This document shows, one piece after another, positions 27,062-37,458 of a DNA stretch of 64,000 bases. Every line of letters starts with the position of its first letter. Positions within the stretch are counted from its first letter, which is position 1. Source of the stretch: Bacteroidota bacterium. Its GTDB lineage: Bacteria > Bacteroidota > Bacteroidia > Bacteroidales > F082. Below the pieces are notes generated by a model. That model was not told the DNA's origin. It saw nothing but the letters and a program-made list of their open reading frames with translations, and did no database searches. Location: positions 1 through 64,000 of the forward strand of contig JACNJS010000091.1 in assembly GCA_014382445.1 (NCBI GenBank), given 5' to 3'. The position numbers and the translations under genes were made by a program.

Positions 27062-30000
27062 TTGAATAAAATACCAAAATACTTAACATTATTTTTAGCT
27101 TTTGCTTATCTGAGTTTCTCCAATATTACGGCGCAACAACCCGATTCGCTTGCAAGAAATTCAGAAGAATTATTTCGTCAGATTTCAGAAATAATGTTGG
27201 CTACTCCCTCCAAGGTTTATCAGGAAAAATCGGAAGTATTATTGGCGCGATTTTACGAACGCTGGAGTATTGGTCGGTTCAACGCCGACGAAAAAGCCGA
27301 AGTGCGATACTTCATCGAAAATATGCGATCAAAAAAAATGCGGACATATCCCTATTTATACGATTATTTATATGCGCTAACACTCATTGCCGAATCGCAA
27401 CAATTACCAAAAAGTATAATTGTATGGCATGCATATGCAACTAAGCTGATAAATGAAGATAATAGCATTCATTTTTCAAATTTTTTGGATTTCACTGTTG
27501 ACCTATTTGAGAAAGACCGAATCCATCGTAAAAATACTTTATCGTGGTATAACCGCAATTCACGCTATAGTTTTGTTCTCGACACTAATTTTCTTGTAGT
27601 ATTCCAAAAAGGGGATTTGGTTTGTGCCACTAAAAATGATAGTTCCATTATTAATGATACCAAGGGTACGTTTAATTATGAGCTCAAAAGGTGGGATGGT
27701 GAGAGAGGAAAATTGAATTGGTCGCGGTTTGGTGTTAAGGAAGCTAACCAAATATACGCAGATTTTAATAAGTATAGCATCAACTTAACCCTGCCTGCAT
27801 ATACAATCGATTCGGTTACACTGCACTATAACAGGTTTTTTAATCAGCCTATTATTGGTAAAATTTCTGAGCGAATATCCTCAAGCCCCCCAACCGAAAA
27901 AACCTCCTTCCCAAGATTTGAGGCCTACTTCGATGAGTTTGAGTTATATAACATTTACCCTGAAGTTAGTTTTTTTGGAGGGGCTCAGCTTGAAGGACTT
28001 ACACTATATGGGACTGGAGGAGTGAGGTCGAAAGCTATTGTAAAACTTACTAAAAGTGATAGTTTGTACGCAATCATAAGGGCTGAGAAATTTCGTCTCG
28101 ATGCTACCGGTTTTATTTCTGCTAATGCTGAATTTGTGTTTTATTTTGATCAGGATTCGTTATATCATCCATCGTTAAGAGTTAATTATACAAATGATAA
28201 CCGACAGTTTGTTATGTATACTGATCATAATGCTTCGGCGATGACTCCATTTTTTGATTCCTATCACGAACTAGATATATATGTTCAGGCTTTATTCTGG
28301 AGAATGAATGAGTCGGAATTGGTTTTTAAACGGATAAGAAATATTCGTAATAGAAACATAGCACATTTTGTGTCGAGTAATTATTTTTCTCAAAGGGATT
28401 TCTACAGATTGGAAGGAATTGATGATATAAACCCTTTGTATGTTATTGAAAACTACATAAATATTTATGGTGAGAGCGAAATTACACTAAACGCACTAGC
28501 TTCTTATATGGAAAAACCTGCTGATCAGGTTAGTGCCATGCTAATTGATCTGTCAAATAGGGGTTTTTTGCTGTACGATTCAAGAAAAAAAAGGGCGATT
28601 GTAAAAGACAGATTTAAATATTTTTTGTATGCAAAAAGTGGACACATCGATTATGATATAATTAAATTAACCTCAAATGTTGAAGGTAAACCAAATGCCA
28701 TCATTAACTTGAATACGTTGGATTTAGTAGTATTAGGTGTGCCGGAAGTAAGTATTAGCGATTCGCAGGAGGTTTACATTTATCCATACGATAAAACAAT
28801 TTCTTTTAAGAAAAACAGAAATTTTACATTCGACGGACGCGTTCAAATAGGCTTATTGGATTTTTATTCTAGAAACAGCACCTTTGTTTACGATAGTTTT
28901 ATGCTGAAAATGAATTATGTTGATTCCCTTGCATTTAAAGTTTATTCCAACAACTCAATTAAAAAAAATGATTCTCTGGTCAAGATAAAGAATGTAATTG
29001 TGGATATAGTTGGAAGCATTTATATCGATCATCCAGATAATAAATCTGGGCTAAAGAAATTTGAAGAATTTCCCAAATTTGTAAGTAACGATGTTAGTTA
29101 TGTGTATTATAACAAAAAATCAATACAGGACAGCACTCTAATACCTGAAAGTTTTTATTATGCCATAGACCCTTTTATTTTTGATAGTATATCAACATTT
29201 ACCACCGAAGGACTTTCTTTTGAAGGTAATCTAACATCTTCTTCAATATTCCCAACTATTGATGAACCCCTGGTTGTTATGCCCGATTACTCATTGGGAT
29301 TTAACCATATAACTCACGACTCGGGATATAATATTTACGGTGATTTGGGTAAATTTAGTTCAAATATTTCGATAAGTAACCGCGGTTTTATGGGTGACGG
29401 TAATTTGCACTATCTATCTTCGTATTCTTCGTCGGATAATTATACATTCTATTCCGATTCTTTAACTGGTATTAGTAACGATTTTAGAGTTGTGAAGAGC
29501 CCGGAAGAATATAACTTTCCATCGGCACAGTGCGATACAGTTAATATTCATTGGGCGATCAACACAAACATTATGACTTTGACCAGTGAAGCTGGACCTT
29601 TTAGAGTGTATGATAACTCATGGCTTGCAGGTACGATGTTTTTAAATCCTGACTTTATGCGCGGCGAGGGTTCATTTATTTTTGATCAGTCGGAGATAGT
29701 TTCCAACGATATTAATTTTAAGTATATTACACTTACTGCTGATACTGCAGATTTTTTCCTGAAGAATAGTCTGAATGATTCACTAGTATTTGATGTGCGG
29801 GAATATTTTGCAAAAATCGATTTTGATAACCAATTGGGATGGTTTACTAATTTAAATGATAATTCGTTCATAGGATTTCCTTTCAACAATTTTATTTCAA
29901 CTCTTGATGAAGTTGAATGGATAATGAATGACGATAAATTATTATTAAGTAGTAACCTGAAAGATGATTATGAAGGGCTTAATACCCTTAATAGAGTGCA

Positions 30001-31546
30001 ATTAATAGATTATAAACTTCGCGGTCCAGAATTTATCTCCATAAATAAAGAACAAGACTCACTTAGATTTTTTGCCGGTAATGCAACTTATAATCTTAAC
30101 GATTATACTATTGATGTAGAAAAAGTTAAGCTAATAAAAGTTGGAGATGCTGCCATATTCCCAGTTGATGAAACCGTAAGAATACTTAGAGGAGCACGAA
30201 TTAAAACACTTACTGATGCTCTTATAATTGCTGATACTGCTACTACATACCATAGTATTTATGACGCTGAAGTTAATATTTATGGAACCAAACAATTTAC
30301 CGCCAAAGGATGGATTGATTATTCAGATATAAATGGAATGAAACAACCCATATTCTTAAGCAGTATTTCAGCTAATGCTGATGGTGTTACTACTGGTTTC
30401 GGGGAAATACCGGAAGGAGAAATTTTCTTTATTAGTCCGGAGTATAATTTTGAAGGAGAAGTTAGTTTGCTTGCTTCAAGAAGAGATTTGAGATTTAATG
30501 GTGCCTATAAAATTAATGAAGAATGTATAGCAAATGTGAATAATGGTGTAGCATTTAATCAGGTACTTAATCCTAAACAAATTTATTTTAACATTAACAA
30601 CAGTACACAAGATGCGGATGGTAGGATTGCATTCTTCGGACTTGCTTATTCTGATGCACACAGAAAGTTTTATCCTTTAGCGTTAGAACCATTAAACAAC
30701 TCAAATGATTTAGTGTTTATCAATTCAACAGGACAATTGCGATTTGATGCGATTAAAAATGCTTTCTCAGTTGGTGCGGCCGAAAGGTTTTCTAAAAATA
30801 ATATGCAAAGTAATTTTGTAACTTTTGATAATTCGAGATGTGTAATGCGAGGCGATGGCAATTTTAATTTGGGATTAGATATTAATATGCTAACTATTAA
30901 GTCCTCAGGAACTTTCGAGCATTTTATAGTTGCTGATTCCACATACATTAATACTGTTCTTTTGCTTGATTTTTATTTTGACGAACCGGCAATCGAAATG
31001 ATGACGGATAGTATTAGGTTATCTAAAAATGAGGGAGTCAATACATCTGAAGGTATATTTCCAATGTTTTTGCAAAAAAACTTGCCACACGATGAAGCTG
31101 AAAAGAATATTTCGGAGTTGGTACTTTACGGCCAAATGCGAAAAATGCCAGATCAAATCGCCCATAAGATAATTTTTAGCAATCTGAATTTATATTGGGA
31201 TTTACACACTCGGTCATATGTTTCCACTGGTAAAATTGGAATTGGTTACCTTGGAGGAAATGTTATTAATAAATATGTTGATGGGTGGGTACAAATAGAA
31301 AAAGGGAGGTCGGGAAGCAGTATTTCGATATACCTCGAACCATCTGAAAAAACATGGTATTTCCTTAATTATAAAAATGGAATAATGCAGGTAATATCGT
31401 CAGATAATGCTTTTAATGAACGTATTGAGACTATCAATCCTGAAAAAAGGATTCTAAATCCTGACAGCGATACGGATTACTATGAGTATGTAATATCCAC
31501 GCGTAGAAAAAGTGTTGAGTTTGTCAGGAAGATGAAAAATTTCTAA
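27062..31546 (+). CDS. Very large exported protein of unknown function (1494 residues)
   Basis: It starts at TTG and then has a clear signal peptide (NKIPKYLTLFLAFAYLSF... with cleavage near ITAQQ), which is why TTG is chosen over later ATGs. The rest is a long beta-rich chain with no catalytic motif that I recognise. It contains recurrent strands such as FFGGAQLEGLTLYGTGGVRS and FYFDQDSLYHPSLRV, with a short helical segment (about 470-540) resembling a winged helix (GESEITLNALASYMEKPADQ). The architecture suggests an extended periplasmic beta-solenoid or barrel-associated protein; this is inference. It sits alone between prmA and dnaN. The frame is intact over 4.5 kb. Confidence 0.8.
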   Translation: MNKIPKYLTLFLAFAYLSFSNITAQQPDSLARNSEELFRQISEIMLATPSKVYQEKSEVLLARFYERWSIGRFNADEKAEVRYFIENMRSKKMRTYPYLYDYLYALTLIAESQQLPKSIIVWHAYATKLINEDNSIHFSNFLDFTVDLFEKDRIHRKNTLSWYNRNSRYSFVLDTNFLVVFQKGDLVCATKNDSSIINDTKGTFNYELKRWDGERGKLNWSRFGVKEANQIYADFNKYSINLTLPAYTIDSVTLHYNRFFNQPIIGKISERISSSPPTEKTSFPRFEAYFDEFELYNIYPEVSFFGGAQLEGLTLYGTGGVRSKAIVKLTKSDSLYAIIRAEKFRLDATGFISANAEFVFYFDQDSLYHPSLRVNYTNDNRQFVMYTDHNASAMTPFFDSYHELDIYVQALFWRMNESELVFKRIRNIRNRNIAHFVSSNYFSQRDFYRLEGIDDINPLYVIENYINIYGESEITLNALASYMEKPADQVSAMLIDLSNRGFLLYDSRKKRAIVKDRFKYFLYAKSGHIDYDIIKLTSNVEGKPNAIINLNTLDLVVLGVPEVSISDSQEVYIYPYDKTISFKKNRNFTFDGRVQIGLLDFYSRNSTFVYDSFMLKMNYVDSLAFKVYSNNSIKKNDSLVKIKNVIVDIVGSIYIDHPDNKSGLKKFEEFPKFVSNDVSYVYYNKKSIQDSTLIPESFYYAIDPFIFDSISTFTTEGLSFEGNLTSSSIFPTIDEPLVVMPDYSLGFNHITHDSGYNIYGDLGKFSSNISISNRGFMGDGNLHYLSSYSSSDNYTFYSDSLTGISNDFRVVKSPEEYNFPSAQCDTVNIHWAINTNIMTLTSEAGPFRVYDNSWLAGTMFLNPDFMRGEGSFIFDQSEIVSNDINFKYITLTADTADFFLKNSLNDSLVFDVREYFAKIDFDNQLGWFTNLNDNSFIGFPFNNFISTLDEVEWIMNDDKLLLSSNLKDDYEGLNTLNRVQLIDYKLRGPEFISINKEQDSLRFFAGNATYNLNDYTIDVEKVKLIKVGDAAIFPVDETVRILRGARIKTLTDALIIADTATTYHSIYDAEVNIYGTKQFTAKGWIDYSDINGMKQPIFLSSISANADGVTTGFGEIPEGEIFFISPEYNFEGEVSLLASRRDLRFNGAYKINEECIANVNNGVAFNQVLNPKQIYFNINNSTQDADGRIAFFGLAYSDAHRKFYPLALEPLNNSNDLVFINSTGQLRFDAIKNAFSVGAAERFSKNNMQSNFVTFDNSRCVMRGDGNFNLGLDINMLTIKSSGTFEHFIVADSTYINTVLLLDFYFDEPAIEMMTDSIRLSKNEGVNTSEGIFPMFLQKNLPHDEAEKNISELVLYGQMRKMPDQIAHKIIFSNLNLYWDLHTRSYVSTGKIGIGYLGGNVINKYVDGWVQIEKGRSGSSISIYLEPSEKTWYFLNYKNGIMQVISSDNAFNERIETINPEKRILNPDSDTDYYEYVISTRRKSVEFVRKMKNF

Positions 31547-31660
31547 TTATTCTTTTTTACAAAAAACTGCTAAAGTTGATTATGTTGTTAATATTGTTTT
31601 TTTTCATAATTTTACTCGCGCATTATTTTACATTCTGACAATCATTAATTTATTAAACAA

Positions 31661-32785
31661 ATGAAATTTATCATATCAAGTACAACCTTGCTACGGGGGC
31701 TACAAAAAGTAAGTGGCGTATTGGGAACAAATAACACTTTGCCAATTCTTGAGGACTTTTTATTTGAACTTAATGAAGATAAACTACGGATTACAGCTTC
31801 TGATTTAGAAACAACAATATCTGTAATGTTAACTGCCGACATGGCCGAAGGACCGGGTGTTATAGCAATTCCGGCAAAAATGCTTGTGGATATTATGAAA
31901 TCGCTTCCCGAGTTACCAGTAACAATATCTGTTATAGAAACAAAAATTGAAATTTTTGCAGGTGAAGGTAAATACAAACTTATCGGGCATCAGAGTGATG
32001 AATTTCCTAAAGTGCCTGTGATGGATAAAACAACATCACTTGAATTAAATTCCGCGCTGTTGGTTAATGCTTTTAACAAAACACTGTTTGCAACTGGAAA
32101 CGACGAATTACGCCCTGTTATGTCGGGTGTTCTTTTTGAGGTTACCGATCAGAATATTACTTTTGTTGCTACTGATGCCCACAAACTTGTGCGATATAGA
32201 AGAACTGATTTTAGTTCCGAAACACCCACTTCAATAATACTGCCCAAAAAGCCACTTAATCATCTAAAGAATATAATGTCAGAGGATGAGGAAGTTATGG
32301 TTAAGGTTGAGATAAATGATGCAAATGCAAAGCTTGAGTTCGATGATATTGTGTTGATATGCAGATTGATAGATGGTAAGTACCCAAATTATGAAGCCGT
32401 GATACCAACGCAAAACCCATACAGTTTGTCAATAGATAGAAAAAGCCTGTTAAATGCAATACGCAGAGTTTCAATTTTTGGAAACAAATCAACACATCAG
32501 GTTAGATTTAAAATTTCAGGTAAAGAACTTTTATTAACAGCCGAAGACCTTGATTTTTCAAGTGATGCGAAAGAAAGGCTTACTTGTAGCTATGAAGGCG
32601 ATGATATTGAGATTGGGTTTAACTCACGATTTATGCAAGAAATGCTTAACACTCTCGAGCCTGAACGTATCATAATTGAATTATCGGCACCTAACCGGGC
32701 AGGAATAATTTTATCTGAAAAAGATTCTGAGGATGATCCTGAAGATATACTTATGTTAATAATGCCTGTAATGCTGACGCAATAG
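31661..32785 (+). CDS. dnaN: DNA polymerase III beta sliding clamp
   Basis: 374 residues, the normal clamp length. The N-terminus MKFIISSTTLLRGLQKVSGV, LPILEDFLFELNEDKLRIT, TDAHKLVRYRR and LEDPED-type C-terminus (EDDPEDILMLIMPVMLTQ) match the family throughout its three domains. The ring encircles DNA and tethers the replicative polymerase. It is not next to dnaA or recF here, so it is not by itself evidence of an origin. Confidence 0.97.
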   Translation: MKFIISSTTLLRGLQKVSGVLGTNNTLPILEDFLFELNEDKLRITASDLETTISVMLTADMAEGPGVIAIPAKMLVDIMKSLPELPVTISVIETKIEIFAGEGKYKLIGHQSDEFPKVPVMDKTTSLELNSALLVNAFNKTLFATGNDELRPVMSGVLFEVTDQNITFVATDAHKLVRYRRTDFSSETPTSIILPKKPLNHLKNIMSEDEEVMVKVEINDANAKLEFDDIVLICRLIDGKYPNYEAVIPTQNPYSLSIDRKSLLNAIRRVSIFGNKSTHQVRFKISGKELLLTAEDLDFSSDAKERLTCSYEGDDIEIGFNSRFMQEMLNTLEPERIIIELSAPNRAGIILSEKDSEDDPEDILMLIMPVMLTQ

Positions 32786-32891
32786 CATTACAGTTATAAC
32801 CATTTTTATTCACAACGACAATTTTACTTTCAATGTTTAACAAATAACTCTTCTTAATTTTTTATTAAGAGGTTATGATTGATTTATTTTT

Positions 32892-34055
32892 ATGTATGAT
32901 TTTAATAAAGTTGTAGACAGGAAACATACCTCAAACATAAAATATGATTTACGTGATAAGTTTTTTGGCAGAGCTGATGTATTACCAATGTGGGTTGCAG
33001 ATATGGATTTTGAAACACCCGATTTTATCAGGGATGCTGTTATCAAAAGAGCGCAGCACTCAATTTATGGCTATTCATTTCGATCAGAATCGTATTTTCA
33101 GTCAATTGTAGATTGGGTTCAAAAGCGTCATAATTGGTCGGTTAATACTGATTGGATTGTTTTTAGCCCTGGAATAGTGCCTGCATTAAACTTTTCTACT
33201 TTGTCGTTTTCGAATAAAGGAGATAGTATAATTGTTCAATCACCTGTATATTTCCCTTTTTTTACTGCTGTTACAGATAATATGAGAGTTCAGCTTAACA
33301 ATAAATTGGTACTAAAAGATGGGCGGTATTTTATTGATTTTGACGATTTTGAAGAAAAAGCTAAAACAGCTGATATGTTTTTTCTTTCAAGCCCTCATAA
33401 TCCTGTAGGTAGGATGTGGACAAAAGATGAATTGCTGCGTTTAGGACAAATATGCGTACAGAATAATGTAATTATTATTTCAGATGAGATTCATTGCGAC
33501 CTAATTCTGCCTGGCAATAAGCATATTCCAATTGCTTCACTGTCAAATGCGATTGCTGATATAACCGTTACATGCATTGCTCCGAGTAAAACCTTTAATA
33601 TGGCGGGTTTGTCTACTTCTTCTGTAATTATATCCAATAAGAATCTAAGAGATAAATTTGAGCAAGTATTAAGCCGGTACCACTTATCGCATGGTAATAT
33701 TTTTGGAACAGTCGCTTCAGAGGCCGGCTACAATCATGGTGCCCGGTGGGTTGATGAATTGATGCAATATGTTAATAATAACTACCGAGAGGTTGAACAA
33801 GCATTGTTAAATTCCAAAGGAACCATTAGACTTATATCACCCGATGCAACTTATCTGGCGTGGCTTGATTTTCGTAATACCGGTTACTCTGATGAACAAA
33901 TTAAAAACATACTGGTAAACAAGGCAAGGTTAGGTTTGAGTCATGGGCCTATTTTTGGTGAAGGGGGCCAGGGTTTTCAGAGAATGAATCTTGCAACACC
34001 ACATTCTTTAGTGAAAGATGCAATAGAAAGATTGATTACTGCCTTTAATTTATAG
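32892..34055 (+). CDS. MalY/PatB-type PLP aminotransferase (cystathionine beta-lyase)
   Basis: 387 residues. Fold type I PLP enzyme: MYDFNKVVDRKHTSNIKYD and LPMWVADMDFETPDFI are the signature start of the MalY/PatB group. PLP residues include NPVGR (385-type substrate contacts), ISDEIHCDLIL and the Schiff-base Lys in IAPSKTFNMAGLS. These enzymes usually cleave the C-S bond of cystathionine or cysteine conjugates. Regulatory or other aminotransferase roles are possible, as in E. coli MalY. It is monocistronic. Confidence 0.92.
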   Translation: MYDFNKVVDRKHTSNIKYDLRDKFFGRADVLPMWVADMDFETPDFIRDAVIKRAQHSIYGYSFRSESYFQSIVDWVQKRHNWSVNTDWIVFSPGIVPALNFSTLSFSNKGDSIIVQSPVYFPFFTAVTDNMRVQLNNKLVLKDGRYFIDFDDFEEKAKTADMFFLSSPHNPVGRMWTKDELLRLGQICVQNNVIIISDEIHCDLILPGNKHIPIASLSNAIADITVTCIAPSKTFNMAGLSTSSVIISNKNLRDKFEQVLSRYHLSHGNIFGTVASEAGYNHGARWVDELMQYVNNNYREVEQALLNSKGTIRLISPDATYLAWLDFRNTGYSDEQIKNILVNKARLGLSHGPIFGEGGQGFQRMNLATPHSLVKDAIERLITAFNL

Positions 34056-34112
34056 TGAATTCTGAATTGTAATAACTTTTTTTGTAAATTGCTCCAGAAT
34101 TAAAAATTTCGA

Positions 34113-34808
34113 TTGAAACGCCTGTTTATTATATTATTAATTATTGGTTCTGTCATTAAGATAGCTAACTCTCAGGAATATATGTATCAAAGAGGTCTGG
34201 TGACATTATCTGCTGGAGTCGCTATTCCTGCCTATGATTTTGGCAAATTACGAGGCATCAACCTAAGTAGTTATGTTAAAATCGGAACTAATATAACAGC
34301 AGAAGCAGTGTATTTTTATTCCTGGCATATTGGCTTTGGTGTTCTGCTGAATTATAGTATCAACCCTATTAACAATGAAAAATTAAGTGAAGGATATTTG
34401 CTTGCGAGCTCGGCATTTACTTCTGTTACTGCTGAAACAGAACCGTTTCGTGATTTTTCAGGATTGGCAGGATTTGTATTTGATATTCCTGCAAATGAAT
34501 ATTTTTCGTTGACCTTTAAGATGATGGCCGGGCTAAGGAATGTTTATAAACCAACTGCATTGATAAAAACTACTACAGTTTTTTCATCCGTCGACTATTA
34601 TGAAACAAGCAATAATGAACTATTATTCGCTTTTTTAACATCTATTGGCGTCAGATTTAAGGTTAATGAAAACCTCAACGCACATTTTACTGCCTATTAT
34701 ATAGGTTCAAAGCTTGAATTTAATTACAATCGTAGCCATAAAGAAATAAACGAGCTATCCCATATTGGAGTATTACAAAGTACACTAGGAGTTTCCTATT
34801 CATTTTGA
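34113..34808 (+). CDS. Exported outer-membrane beta-barrel-like protein
   Basis: 231 residues from a TTG start. The TTG gives the signal peptide KRLFIILLIIGSVIKIANS, while the first ATG would lack it. The mature part has alternating strands (VTLSAGVAIPAYDFG, TAEAVYFYSWHIGFGVLLNYS) and ends SHIGVLQSTLGVSYSF with a terminal Phe, as outer-membrane proteins do. About eight strands are predicted, similar to small porin-like proteins. No family can be named. Confidence 0.7.
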   Translation: MKRLFIILLIIGSVIKIANSQEYMYQRGLVTLSAGVAIPAYDFGKLRGINLSSYVKIGTNITAEAVYFYSWHIGFGVLLNYSINPINNEKLSEGYLLASSAFTSVTAETEPFRDFSGLAGFVFDIPANEYFSLTFKMMAGLRNVYKPTALIKTTTVFSSVDYYETSNNELLFAFLTSIGVRFKVNENLNAHFTAYYIGSKLEFNYNRSHKEINELSHIGVLQSTLGVSYSF

Positions 34809-34864
34809 TAAATTTGTCATCAATATTTTTATTGATTAATAATTGAACCAAATAAAATATACAA

Positions 34865-36169
34865 ATGATGGGAATAAAAAGCAGGCGAAGTTTCATCCCC
34901 TCACCGCTAACACTTGCAATCGTTTTAAGTTTTGTGGTGTATTTTTTTGCATTGATTTTCACATCTTCTACCGGAAACAAAATCGCATATCCTCTGCAGC
35001 TTCTTAACTTTTATCAAATGGGATTTTGGGATTTGTTGGCCTTTGCCATGCAAATGATGCTTATCCTAGTTCTGGGAAATGTACTGGCCTTAACACCTGT
35101 TTTTCAATCTCTGATAAAATTTATTACATCAAGGATAAAAACAGCGACAGGTGCATTGTTATTAACGACATTTTTTAGTCTGTTATTATCCTATTTTAAT
35201 TGGGGTTTGGGATTGATATTCAGTGCATTATTAGCACGCTCAATTGCTGAGCATGCAAGGCAGGTAGGGATGAAGCTCAATTTCCCGTTGTTAGTGGGGG
35301 CAGCTTACTCAGGAATGATGGTGTGGCATGGTGGGTTAAGTGGGTCCGCTCCTTTAAAAGTTGCTGAGAGCAATCATTTTTTGGAGAACCTAATGGGAGT
35401 TATTCCTGTAAATGAAACTATTTTTTCTACAATGAATTTAACACTTTATGCTTCCTTTTTATTAATCATTCCATTAACCTTCCTTTTGCTTTCTAAACTT
35501 AATGCAAATACTTTTACTAAAAGTACTGACTTACCTGAACCAGTGGTAATTACCCATACTTCATCGAAAAGGCAATATTTGGGTACTGCATTTGGAATTG
35601 TACTTGCAACTATTGCGATTTATCAATTTTATTTATATGGTTTATCAGCCTTGAATATAAATTTAATCAACTTGATTTTGCTTGCATTAGGTTTGTTGTT
35701 GTACGCCAACTTAGAACAATTTATGAAAGCAGTAAATTCTGCTATATCTTCTTCCAGCGGAATAATGATCCAGTTTCCAATTTATGCAGGAATCATGGGT
35801 TTAATGAAATATTCGGGATTAGCAGAAGTTTTTACACAAAGCATGATATCTATTTCATCACCTGCCACTCTTCCGATTTACGGATTTTTCAGCGCAGCAG
35901 TAGTTAATTTCTTTGTTCCAAGCGGAGGCGGACAATGGGCAGTTCAAGGTCCTATTTTAATAGAAGCTGCTCAGCAATTGGGTGTTTCAATCCCAAAAAC
36001 AATTATGGCACTTGCCTATGGCGATCAACTTACAAATATGATCCAGCCTTTTTGGGCTATTCCGCTTATTTCTATTACCGGGGTCAAAGCAAAGTCGATA
36101 ATACCATATACATTTGTAATTATGATTGTAGGTGGTATTGCTTCGGTGGCGGCGCTTTATTTATTTTAA
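34865..36169 (+). CDS. atoE: AtoE-type short-chain fatty-acid transporter
   Basis: 434 residues, close to E. coli AtoE (about 440). About 12 membrane helices. Family motifs include SYFNWGLGLIFSALLARSIA, GMMVWHGGLSGSAPL and VNFFVPSGGGQWAVQGPI. The family takes up butyrate and other short-chain acids (known for E. coli AtoE by genetics). The start has two ATGs in tandem (34865, 34868). No acetoacetate-CoA transferase genes accompany it. Confidence 0.88.
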   Translation: MMGIKSRRSFIPSPLTLAIVLSFVVYFFALIFTSSTGNKIAYPLQLLNFYQMGFWDLLAFAMQMMLILVLGNVLALTPVFQSLIKFITSRIKTATGALLLTTFFSLLLSYFNWGLGLIFSALLARSIAEHARQVGMKLNFPLLVGAAYSGMMVWHGGLSGSAPLKVAESNHFLENLMGVIPVNETIFSTMNLTLYASFLLIIPLTFLLLSKLNANTFTKSTDLPEPVVITHTSSKRQYLGTAFGIVLATIAIYQFYLYGLSALNINLINLILLALGLLLYANLEQFMKAVNSAISSSSGIMIQFPIYAGIMGLMKYSGLAEVFTQSMISISSPATLPIYGFFSAAVVNFFVPSGGGQWAVQGPILIEAAQQLGVSIPKTIMALAYGDQLTNMIQPFWAIPLISITGVKAKSIIPYTFVIMIVGGIASVAALYLF

Positions 36170-36200
36170 AAACAACCTAAACATCCAACACAGTAAAACA

Positions 36201-36230
36201 AAAAAGCCCTACTTAGTACTAAGCAGAGCA
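36201..36230 (-). terminator. Terminator of tRNA-Pro
   Basis: CTTAGTACTAAG at the top of a stem extending to GC...GC (36206-36229) with two mismatches in 11 pairs; the minus strand continues into a U-run (36201-36205). It begins right after the tRNA 3' end and also lies between convergent genes. Confidence 0.75.
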
Positions 36231-36239
36231 TATATTTTG

Positions 36240-36314
36240 TCGGGGTAGTAAGATTCGAACTTACGGTCTCCTGCTCCCAAAGCAGGCGCCTTAACCGGAC
36301 TGGGCCATACCCCG
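36240..36314 (-). tRNA. tRNA-Pro (anticodon TGG)
   Basis: The minus-strand cloverleaf has a 7-bp acceptor CGGGGTA/TACCCCG, anticodon arm CCTGC-TTTGGGA-GCAGG with anticodon TGG, T arm GTTCGAATC and discriminator A. CCA is not encoded. Confidence 0.97.
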
Positions 36315-36327
36315 TATTTTGAGGGTG

Positions 36328-36360
36328 CAAATGTAGAAATTATTTTAATTGAAAAACAAA
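36328..36360 (-). promoter_or_regulatory. Promoter of tRNA-Pro
   Basis: On the minus strand, TTTG (36357-36360) is followed after 21 bases by TACATTTG (36328-36335). This matches the Bacteroidota TTTG-N(19-21)-TAnnTTTG promoter. The start site would be about 7 bases before the tRNA 5' end. Confidence 0.75.
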
Positions 36361-36480
36361 TTATAATAAAATTACTTAATTTTTATAAATTCAATTATTG
36401 AACAGAATGAAATGAGTGTAATGAAGGTTATAAAAATGCGTAACATCTTCCTATTAAAGAGAGGATTAAGAAATTAAAGA

Positions 36481-36942
36481 ATGAAAAATATCTTAATGAA
36501 TTTAAAGAAAATAATGATGTCCTTTGGAATGTATATTCCATCAATATGCGTTGTAATATTTACAATTGTAGATATTAGAACAGGCACAGTTGAGGATTGG
36601 AATAAGTACCTGCTATCAAATTTGCTTATTATTGGGCTTGGTTACCAGATGGTTTTTACCGGAATATTCCATATCTTTTATAGTGACAAAATTGCAGAGT
36701 TTATTGGTTGGGAAAAGGGGAGCCCTTTTCAGTATGAAGTAGGGTTGGCTGATTTTGCTATGGGAGTTTTAGGAATACTATGTGGCTATTATACAGGCAC
36801 ATTCTGGTTAGCAACTATCATCATTAGCTCAATATTTTTATGGGGATGTGTGATTGGTCACCTCAGGGATATGATAAAGAATAAGAATTTTAACCCTGGG
36901 TCAGCCGGATTTGTATTTTGGTGGGGATTGCTAATGCAGTAG
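36481..36942 (+). CDS. DUF6790-like small membrane protein
   Basis: 153 residues, four predicted membrane helices. Contains EFIGWEKGSPFQYEVGLADF and GHLRDMIKNKNFNPGSAGF, which I recognise from a family of small bacterial membrane proteins of unknown function (DUF6790). It is monocistronic, downstream of tRNA-Pro on the other strand. Role unknown. Confidence 0.7.
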   Translation: MKNILMNLKKIMMSFGMYIPSICVVIFTIVDIRTGTVEDWNKYLLSNLLIIGLGYQMVFTGIFHIFYSDKIAEFIGWEKGSPFQYEVGLADFAMGVLGILCGYYTGTFWLATIIISSIFLWGCVIGHLRDMIKNKNFNPGSAGFVFWWGLLMQ

Positions 36943-37022
36943 CGATGATAATATTGTATGTCATTTATTAAGTCATTCTTGTGAGTTTCATTGAAACCCT
37001 AACAACTAAAACAAAATACTTT

Positions 37023-37050
37023 GTCCAGTATTTTAGTTAATAAACTGGAC
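37023..37050. terminator. Inverted repeat downstream of the DUF6790-like gene
   Basis: GTCCAGT (37023-37029) and ACTGGAC (37044-37050) are perfect 7-bp arms with a 14-base loop, followed by ATTTTACTCC. Possible terminator of the gene ending at 36942. The rest of 36943-37458 shows no gene that I can support. Confidence 0.4.
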
Positions 37051-37458
37051 ATTTTACTCCTAAATCGTGGATCTCGTTTTTTACTTTTTTTTTGGAATTC
37101 AAACTAGTGTGAGCCCCAGGAAATGCAAAAACTCACAACTTTCGTTATGGGTTTCCTTTATAACTGCCGGCAGGTTGCGGATAGAAGAAGATTCCTTTGT
37201 CTATGTACGTAGTTAGCTCTGCGGCGAGGTTGTTCATTAGAATAGTTTTATTATGGATAAACATGTTAATTGTTAATAAGTATTGTAATAGAACATGCAA
37301 TAAACCCCCTAAATAAAGGGTATATTGTTGGTTTGTATAGTGCAGAAATGTTGCATGGTGCAGCACATCAACAACCGCAAGAGTACTATTTAGTAACTAA
37401 CTCTCCAAAACCTAGAAATATAAAAAAAGATAGGTTCATAATTAATTTCTCAGAGAAA

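Noticed and set aside
37145-37366. 73-residue minus-strand ORF near the hipA remnant
   Set aside because: No domain or promoter is visible; only its last 40 residues look possibly coding, which is not enough.
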